64,000 nucleotides of DNA from an uncultured Prevotella sp. (lineage in GTDB: Bacteria; Bacteroidota; Bacteroidia; Bacteroidales; Bacteroidaceae), in assembly GCA_900550035.1 (NCBI GenBank), contig URQS01000012.1:1-64000 (forward strand), given 5' to 3'. The notes under the pieces were generated by a model. The model was not told the origin of the DNA and searched no databases. It worked only from the letters and a program-made list of their open reading frames with translations. A program made the position numbers and the translations under genes. Of this stretch, positions 55,747 to 64,000 are shown piece by piece (the stretch's first letter is position 1; each line of letters starts with the position of its first letter).

Positions 55747-56664
55747 ATGTGGTTGATATTGGCTTTTTGCTCAGCGGCTTTGCTGGGCTTTTATGATGTT
55801 TTCAAGAAACTGGCATTGTCTGGCAATGCTGTCCTACCGGTACTTTTTCTTAATACGATGATATGCTCGTTGCTGTTTTTGCCGTTCATATTGCTGTCGT
55901 CATATACTAATATGCTCGACGGTTCCATGTTTTATGTCGAACAGTGCGGATGGGAACAGCATAAGTATATAGTGCTCAAGGCGTGTATAGTTCTTTCGTC
56001 GTGGGTGTTCGGCTATTTTGCAATGAAGAATTTACCCATTACCATTGTCGGTCCTATCAACGCCACACGTCCGGTGATGGTGCTTGTAGGAGCAATGCTT
56101 GTGTTTGGCGAGCGACTTAATGTATGGCAGTGGTGCGGTGTGTTGCTTGCTATCGTCTCGTTCTTCCTGCTTAGTAGAAGTGGTAAGAAGGAAGGAGTTG
56201 ACTTCCGTCACAACAAATGGATTTTTTCATTGGTGCTTGCCGCTGTGCTCGGTGCCGTAAGCGGACTCTACGACAAATATCTTATGGCATCGCCTGATAA
56301 TGGCGGAGTAGGGTTGAGTAGAATGGTGGTGCAAAGTTGGTATAATGTCTACCAGTTATTCCTGATGGGACTTACTATGCTGCTTATTTGGTGGCCTACA
56401 CGCAAGAAGACAACAGCCTTCACTTGGCGTTGGAGCATATTGTTTATAAGTTTGTTCCTTAGTGCTGCCGACTTCGTGTATTTCTATGCACTCAGTCTGC
56501 CGGGAGCAATGATAAGCATTGTGTCAATGGTGCGCCGTGGTAGTGTTGTCGTGAGCTTCTGTTGTGGAGCTGCTGTGTTCAAGGAAAGAAATCTCAAAAG
56601 CAAGGCAATCGACATGTTGTTGGTATTGTTGGGAATGATATTCTTATATATTGGTACGCATTGA
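55747..56664 (+). CDS. EamA/DMT-family transporter
   Basis: The 305-residue protein has about ten membrane helices in two EamA repeats (about 1-140 and 150-305). The first contains NLPITIVGPINATRPVMVLV and the second FYALSLPGAMISIVSMVRRG, the conserved ends of helices 3-4 and 8-9. It probably exports or imports a small metabolite; the substrate cannot be predicted. It lies 55 nt after truA and is probably not part of the dapA transcript, which has its own -7 box. Confidence 0.82.
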   Translation: MWLILAFCSAALLGFYDVFKKLALSGNAVLPVLFLNTMICSLLFLPFILLSSYTNMLDGSMFYVEQCGWEQHKYIVLKACIVLSSWVFGYFAMKNLPITIVGPINATRPVMVLVGAMLVFGERLNVWQWCGVLLAIVSFFLLSRSGKKEGVDFRHNKWIFSLVLAAVLGAVSGLYDKYLMASPDNGGVGLSRMVVQSWYNVYQLFLMGLTMLLIWWPTRKKTTAFTWRWSILFISLFLSAADFVYFYALSLPGAMISIVSMVRRGSVVVSFCCGAAVFKERNLKSKAIDMLLVLLGMIFLYIGTH

Positions 56665-56747
56665 CGATTTGTGTAAATAAAAAATGTATAGTCTTACAAT
56701 TTATGTATTTTTTGTTTCTACATTTTTCTTATTTCACAGGAAAATGT

Positions 56748-56755
56748 TAACTTTG
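56748..56755 (+). promoter_or_regulatory. -7 element of dapA
   Basis: TAACTTTG, 34 nt before the dapA ATG; no exact -33 TTTG. Confidence 0.5.
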
Positions 56756-56789
56756 TAGACAAAATGAACATATTATAAGCATAAAATAT

Positions 56790-57677
56790 ATGGCACGAAA
56801 CATCTTCAAAGGATTAGGTATAGCTCTGGTGACCCCATTCACTGCCAATGGCGAAGTTGATTACAAGACGATTGTACGTCTTGTAGAATATCAGATACAG
56901 AATGGAGCAGATTTCTTGTGTATACTGGCCACCACGGGCGAGACCCCTTGTCTGTCGACAGAAGAAAAAGAAAATATAAAGAAATTGGTAGTGGACACTA
57001 ATCGTGGTCGTCTGCCTATACTCATGGGATGCGGCGGTAACAACACGCGTGCTGTGGGTGAAGAATTGAAGACAGCTGATTGGACAGGAATTGACGGTGT
57101 GCTCAGCGTGTGTCCATACTATAATAAACCTTCGCAAGAAGGACTTTACCAGCACTTCAAGGCAATAGCTGAAGCCAGTCCACTTCCAGTGGTATTGTAT
57201 AATGTACCCGGACGTACTGGTATCAATATGAAGTCGGAGACAACGGTGCGTCTTGCACGCGACTGTGAGAATATTGTCGCTGTGAAGGAGGCCAGTGGCA
57301 GTCTTGAGCAGGTAGACGAAATCATTAAGAACAAGCCAGAGCGTTTTGACGTACTCAGTGGTGACGATGCTCTGACATTCTCAATGGTGGCAAGTGGTGC
57401 GGCTGGAAGCATCTCAGTTATAGGCAATGCACTGCCTAAGGAGGTGTCGCGTATGATTCGTCTGGAGTTTAAGGGCGAGTATGAGGCTGCCCGTACTATT
57501 CACCACAGATTTACCGAACTGTATTCTCTGTTGTTTGTAGACGGTAACCCTGCTGGTGTAAAGGCTCTTCTGCATGAAATGGGATTTATTGAAAACGTGT
57601 TGCGATTGCCTCTTGTGCCTACACGTATCACTACATTGCAGAAGATGACAGAGATATTGAAAACATTGAAAATCTGA
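56790..57677 (+). CDS. dapA: 4-hydroxy-tetrahydrodipicolinate synthase
   Basis: The 295-residue TIM-barrel enzyme starts GLGIALVTPFTANGEVDYKT, with TTGETPCL near 49, the catalytic Tyr in VVLYNVPGRTGINM near 134 and the Schiff-base Lys in IVAVKEASGSLEQV near 163. It condenses pyruvate with aspartate semialdehyde, the first step of the lysine/diaminopimelate branch; the semialdehyde comes from the pathway that thrA begins. Confidence 0.94.
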   Translation: MARNIFKGLGIALVTPFTANGEVDYKTIVRLVEYQIQNGADFLCILATTGETPCLSTEEKENIKKLVVDTNRGRLPILMGCGGNNTRAVGEELKTADWTGIDGVLSVCPYYNKPSQEGLYQHFKAIAEASPLPVVLYNVPGRTGINMKSETTVRLARDCENIVAVKEASGSLEQVDEIIKNKPERFDVLSGDDALTFSMVASGAAGSISVIGNALPKEVSRMIRLEFKGEYEAARTIHHRFTELYSLLFVDGNPAGVKALLHEMGFIENVLRLPLVPTRITTLQKMTEILKTLKI

Positions 57678-57706
57678 TTTCATTAGAAATCATATAGAAT
57701 GAGGAT

Positions 57707-60798
<3,092 letters not shown>

Positions 60799-60829
60799 GT
60801 AACAGAGCAATTTATAAATACAAGTAAAA

Positions 60830-61495
60830 ATGAAAGTTGAGGTTTCTGCTGAGATGCATTCTGTCTGCCCCGTATTTGTAGGCGCTTGCATCACTGCAAA
60901 CATAAAGAATACAGAATATTCAGCCGAGTTGTGGCGTGAGATTGACGCTTTGAGTGAAGAGTATCGTGCCATGCTCACTACCGAGTCGTTAAAGCAGATG
61001 GAATCAATCCAGGCCACCCGCCGCATCTACAAACTTTGTGGTAAGGATCCGTCGCGCTATCGTCCGTCAGGTGAGGCTCTTGTTCGTCGTGTGTTGCAAG
61101 GCAAACAGCTTTATCAGATTGACACACTTGTCGACTTGATAAATCTTGCCAGTATGAAGTATGGCTATAGCATTGGTGCCTTTGATGCCGACCATTTCTC
61201 GGGTGACACCCTTACACTCGGCATCGGTCGTGAGGGTGAACCTTACGAAGGTATTGGACGTGGAATGATAAATATTGCAGGTCTGCCGGTGTATCGTGAC
61301 AATATAGGTGGCGTAGGAACTCCTACGAGCGACCACGAACGTACTAAGGTAAGTGTCGGCACTACGCATTTGCTTGTTCTTGTCAATGGATATGATGGCA
61401 ATGAACAGGGTGTACGCGATACTGCGGAGTATATAATAGAACTGCTTAATACATATTGCGAAGCGGCAGATGGTTGCTATACATTATATAAATAG
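60830..61495 (+). CDS. B3/B4 domain protein
   Basis: The 221-residue protein is a stand-alone B3/B4 domain, the fold used for editing in the phenylalanyl-tRNA synthetase beta chain: LCGKDPSRYRPSGEALVRRV near 70 and the start of the core in DTLVDLINLASMKYGYSIGA near 103. Such single-domain proteins may edit mischarged tRNA, but their substrates are unproven. It follows ligA by 31 nt and precedes coaW by 49 nt; co-transcription is possible. Confidence 0.85.
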   Translation: MKVEVSAEMHSVCPVFVGACITANIKNTEYSAELWREIDALSEEYRAMLTTESLKQMESIQATRRIYKLCGKDPSRYRPSGEALVRRVLQGKQLYQIDTLVDLINLASMKYGYSIGAFDADHFSGDTLTLGIGREGEPYEGIGRGMINIAGLPVYRDNIGGVGTPTSDHERTKVSVGTTHLLVLVNGYDGNEQGVRDTAEYIIELLNTYCEAADGCYTLYK

Positions 61496-61544
61496 CACTT
61501 TACAAGAAACAAAATAACGCTAATCATTAAAACAATTCAAAAAT

Positions 61545-62381
61545 ATGGGAATAGTAATAGGCATAGATGTAGGTATAAGTACGACAAAGATTGTCGGCAT
61601 CGACGAGCAAGGCAAGGTGTTGTCGCCAATACGCATTCGTGCTACCGACCCAGTGACATCACTCTATGGAGCCTTCGGCAAGTATCTGCATGAGAATCAT
61701 ATCAAGCTCAGCGATGTGGAGAAGGTGATGCTTACGGGTGTAGGAAGCGCATACATCAACGAACCCGTATATGGACTTTCTACCGATAAGGCAGAGGAGT
61801 TTGTAGCTGACGGACTCGGAGCGCGTTATGAGACCAAGCTCGACCGTATGCTTGTAGTGAGTCTTGGTACTGGAACATCAATTGTAAAGTGCGACGGCGA
61901 TGATATAAAGCATATTGGTGGTATTGGTATTGGTGGTGGAACACTTCAAGGTCTTTCACGTCTGCTTCTGAAGACCGACGACATCAAGCAGGTTGCTGCA
62001 CTTGCTGAGGAAGGCGACATTTCTCACATCAATGTGCTTATTAAGGACATTTGTGCCAATCCGTTGCAGGGATTGCCTATGGATGCTATCGCTTCGCTTT
62101 GGGGAAATGCAAAGAGCAATGCCTCGCGCGAAGACATTGCTCTTGGTTTGATATGGATGGTATTGCAGTCTATTTGTAGTGCCACAATTTTGTCGTCGCT
62201 TGGTAGCGGTATAAAGGAATTTGTTATGATTGGCAATCTCACTCTCCTTCCGCAGTGTCAGCGTGTATTCCCTGCTACTGAACGACTTTATGGAGTGAAA
62301 TTCCGAATTCCTCAATATTCCGAATTCTGTACAGCTATTGGTGCGGCATTGTGTTATCGTAAGATAGACGCTAAATTATAG
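61545..62381 (+). CDS. coaW: type II pantothenate kinase
   Basis: The 278-residue protein has the ASKHA fold: phosphate-1 loop GIVIGIDVGISTTKIVGIDE, VMLTGVGSAYIN near 64, and the phosphate-2 region VVSLGTGTSIVKCDG with IGGIGIGGGTLQGLSRLLL near 125. It phosphorylates pantothenate in coenzyme A synthesis and, as a type II enzyme, is expected to be weakly feedback-inhibited. Its 3' end overlaps the convergent outer-membrane protein gene by six bases. Confidence 0.88.
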   Translation: MGIVIGIDVGISTTKIVGIDEQGKVLSPIRIRATDPVTSLYGAFGKYLHENHIKLSDVEKVMLTGVGSAYINEPVYGLSTDKAEEFVADGLGARYETKLDRMLVVSLGTGTSIVKCDGDDIKHIGGIGIGGGTLQGLSRLLLKTDDIKQVAALAEEGDISHINVLIKDICANPLQGLPMDAIASLWGNAKSNASREDIALGLIWMVLQSICSATILSSLGSGIKEFVMIGNLTLLPQCQRVFPATERLYGVKFRIPQYSEFCTAIGAALCYRKIDAKL

Positions 62382-63620
62382 TTTATTGCCCAATGTTATT
62401 TTCTTAAGCAGATATGACGGATTGATTCGCAGACATATACCAGCCGACACGCTGATTTGGTTAGCTTCGCGATACAATCCGTTCTCTGCTGTTTTCGCAT
62501 TTGTAGGCAGATTGTCGAAAATGTCCGCATAGGCTCCCCATGAGAATCCGTGTCCCAAGTCGCGTGAGTAACTGATGCGGGTGCTTATCATCTGTGTGTT
62601 AGGTACGATATAGTTGTCATTGAACATCGAAATCGAGCCATATAGCGGATTGCCGAATACGGTTATGAAGTTGTGGGCTCTCCAATATGCAGCATGCAGA
62701 CAGAAATGCCATAGGTTGAAGTCGGCCTTGGTGTAGAATCCATAACCTTTTTCGAGTGGAAGCATTCCTCCCGACATCTGCTTGTAGTATAGTGCTGCTG
62801 CCTCTATATTGATACTTGTTAATATGTTGTTTCGAGTGTGTATGGTTGTTCCTATGCCTGCAGCTGCATTTGTCCATGTCTTCACCTCGCGCGATTCTGC
62901 TTCCGGATTTATCTCGCCTCCCCGGTGTTGCATTATCAACTGTATGGGGAAGTAAACATGTGTAGCACTGTTAGGATTGTTTACTTTGAATCGTGTTGAC
63001 AATCCGTATGTGAAGGCTTCTTGGTGTTTGTCGTTATTGAAGATGAAGCTTTCCCAGTTTATCCATGTGTCAAAATCCATGAATTTATTGCGCCAAAGTA
63101 TCTGCAGTCCTGCTTCGGGGTCGGTTGATAGCGAGGTTTCAGGATTGTATAGAGGTTCGATAAGATGGTGGTTGCTTTTGCCGTAAATATTGCCAATCAC
63201 GATGTCTACATTACGCGCAGCAGCCAGTTGTACTCTGAAGAAAGGTAGTATATGAAATCCTTCCTGTGTCTGCTGTCCTTTCCATGTAGCTATGTCCTTA
63301 TAGTTCATATTAGGGTATTTGTTGGCTCCCCAATAATGTAGCATATATATACCAGCCTCTAATTTTAGTTTTTTAAGAGGCTGATAGCTTATTGTCGGCT
63401 GTAGCCAAAAGCCAGGAAGAGTGTATCCCTTTACCAAATTACCTTTGTATTCGTTGTCGCGGAAAAATCCCATACCATCTATATTTAGCCTGATTTCTCC
63501 ATGTGCAGTAGTATCTATCCTGCTGTTGCTTTCATAAAGCAGAGAGTCGTTTTGAGCTAATGTATTAGTGGTGAACATCAAGCTTAATGCGACGGCGACA
63601 AATTTTAATATGTTTCTCAT
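62376..63620 (-). CDS. outer-membrane protein, unrecognised family
   Basis: The 414-residue protein has a signal peptide (MRNILKFVAVALSLMFTTNT, cleavage near LAQN) and alternating hydrophobic/aromatic strands throughout: VKGYTLPGFWLQPTISYQPL, LKLEAGIYMLHYWGAN, FNLWHFCLHAAYWRAHNFIT, ISYSRDLGHGFSWGAYAD. It looks like a 12-18 strand beta-barrel. The pattern is not TonB-receptor-like (no plug). Function unknown; the Wzi or porin families are possible but not supported by clear motifs. Confidence 0.65.
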   Translation of the reverse strand: MRNILKFVAVALSLMFTTNTLAQNDSLLYESNSRIDTTAHGEIRLNIDGMGFFRDNEYKGNLVKGYTLPGFWLQPTISYQPLKKLKLEAGIYMLHYWGANKYPNMNYKDIATWKGQQTQEGFHILPFFRVQLAAARNVDIVIGNIYGKSNHHLIEPLYNPETSLSTDPEAGLQILWRNKFMDFDTWINWESFIFNNDKHQEAFTYGLSTRFKVNNPNSATHVYFPIQLIMQHRGGEINPEAESREVKTWTNAAAGIGTTIHTRNNILTSINIEAAALYYKQMSGGMLPLEKGYGFYTKADFNLWHFCLHAAYWRAHNFITVFGNPLYGSISMFNDNYIVPNTQMISTRISYSRDLGHGFSWGAYADIFDNLPTNAKTAENGLYREANQISVSAGICLRINPSYLLKKITLGNKL

Positions 63621-63637
63621 TATTTTGTTTTATTTTT

Positions 63638-64000
63638 TTAGTTCATCAGATGGTAAACGCCTCCTGCATACAGCTTGACTATTCCTTTCAATTCCAGACT
63701 GAATAGTGTTGAGGCAATTGTGGTTATTGGCATACCACATTTTACGGCAATAATGTTTGTTTGTAAATCATTGGTCTGTTGCAGGGTGTTTACGATGCGG
63801 GCTTCGTCGTCTGTTAGCTCGGGGAACATCTGTCGTTCTATTCCTTTTTCGCGTGCTTTCTTCAGTTTGGCGTCTTGTTCCCATCCCATTGTCTTTACGA
63901 AGTCTTCTGCTGATGTAATAAGAGCAGCTTTATTGTCGCGTATAAGATTGTTGCATCCTTCGCTGTAGGGCATTCCGATGTTTCCAGGGAAAGCGAAAAC
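63638..64000 (-). CDS. dprA: DNA-processing protein DprA, 3' part
   Basis: The frame is open to the window edge and reads VFAFPGNIGMPYSEGCNNLI, the end of the DprA Rossmann domain, then ALITSAEDFV and the C-terminal winged helix (ELTDDEARIVNTLQQ ... GIVKLYAGGVYHLMN). DprA protects incoming single-stranded DNA and loads RecA. The 5' two thirds are outside the window. It stops 17 nt before the neighbouring outer-membrane protein gene. Confidence 0.9.
   Translation of the reverse strand, partial: VFAFPGNIGMPYSEGCNNLIRDNKAALITSAEDFVKTMGWEQDAKLKKAREKGIERQMFPELTDDEARIVNTLQQTNDLQTNIIAVKCGMPITTIASTLFSLELKGIVKLYAGGVYHLMN

Overview
The window is chromosomal DNA of a Bacteroidales bacterium, most likely Prevotellaceae (Prevotella or Segatella type). 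Evidence: the Bacteroidetes promoter (TTTG, 19-20 bp, TAnnTTTG) occurs exactly upstream of tRNA, mltG, rlmN, M6-protease and candidate-RNA transcription units; there are TonB-linked outer-membrane proteins, a GldB-like lipoprotein, a DUF4492-cydAB operon, a thrA-apgM-thrC operon, and the gene order rlmN-DUF4837-pdxA-sigma54 activator-lptE-TPR-secG. No phage, insertion sequence, CRISPR array or rRNA was seen.

Region 1 (1-11.5 kb) is the accessory part. It holds a 7TM/AraC regulator split by a run of nine G, an ECF sigma/anti-sigma operon with a barrel-less TonB-plug-like protein and a TlpA-type thioredoxin, a frameshifted EVE-like gene, an AAA-ATPase/PD-(D/E)XK protein, a scar of a second sigma-TlpA operon, a large outer-membrane barrel protein, a frameshifted NlpE-like lipoprotein, a thioredoxin-fold protein and a frameshifted nitroreductase. 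The sigma operon is bracketed by 26-bp direct repeats.

Region 2 (11.5-21 kb) has an M6 metalloprotease, an M15 peptidase, a small lipoprotein, mtaB, a GT2 glycosyltransferase, a GldB-like lipoprotein, mltG, a Gph-like phosphatase and an orphan promoter-terminator pair that may encode a small RNA. Region 3 (21-27.3 kb) is a minus-strand TolC-MacA-ATPase-permease efflux operon with G-rich palindromes in its spacers, then ribE and a candidate structured RNA with its own promoter and terminator. Region 4 (27.3-37 kb) carries DUF4492-cydAB, an SPFH protein, and an acid phosphatase/TonB receptor/beta-helix lipoprotein operon.

Region 5 (37-43.2 kb) is the threonine operon with a 200-nt leader, one tRNA-Arg and two identical tRNA-His genes. 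Region 6 (43.3-50 kb) is the minus-strand rlmN-to-secG operon. Region 7 (50.2-64 kb) has a frameshifted HAD/C_GCAxxG_C_C fusion, a sorting-domain-like protein/L,D-transpeptidase/ECF sigma/anti-sigma/Spy-like operon, truA, an EamA exporter, dapA, a FecCD permease, ligA, a B3/B4 protein, coaW, an outer-membrane protein and the 3' part of dprA.

The main non-gene signals are: a heptamer repeat family (roughly GTTGAGN) in gene junctions across the window; candidate RNAs at 19.0 kb and 27.0-27.3 kb; the G9 tract able to switch a membrane regulator on or off; and the sigma-operon scar. Five genes are broken by a single frame change, so sequencing or assembly error must be kept in mind.
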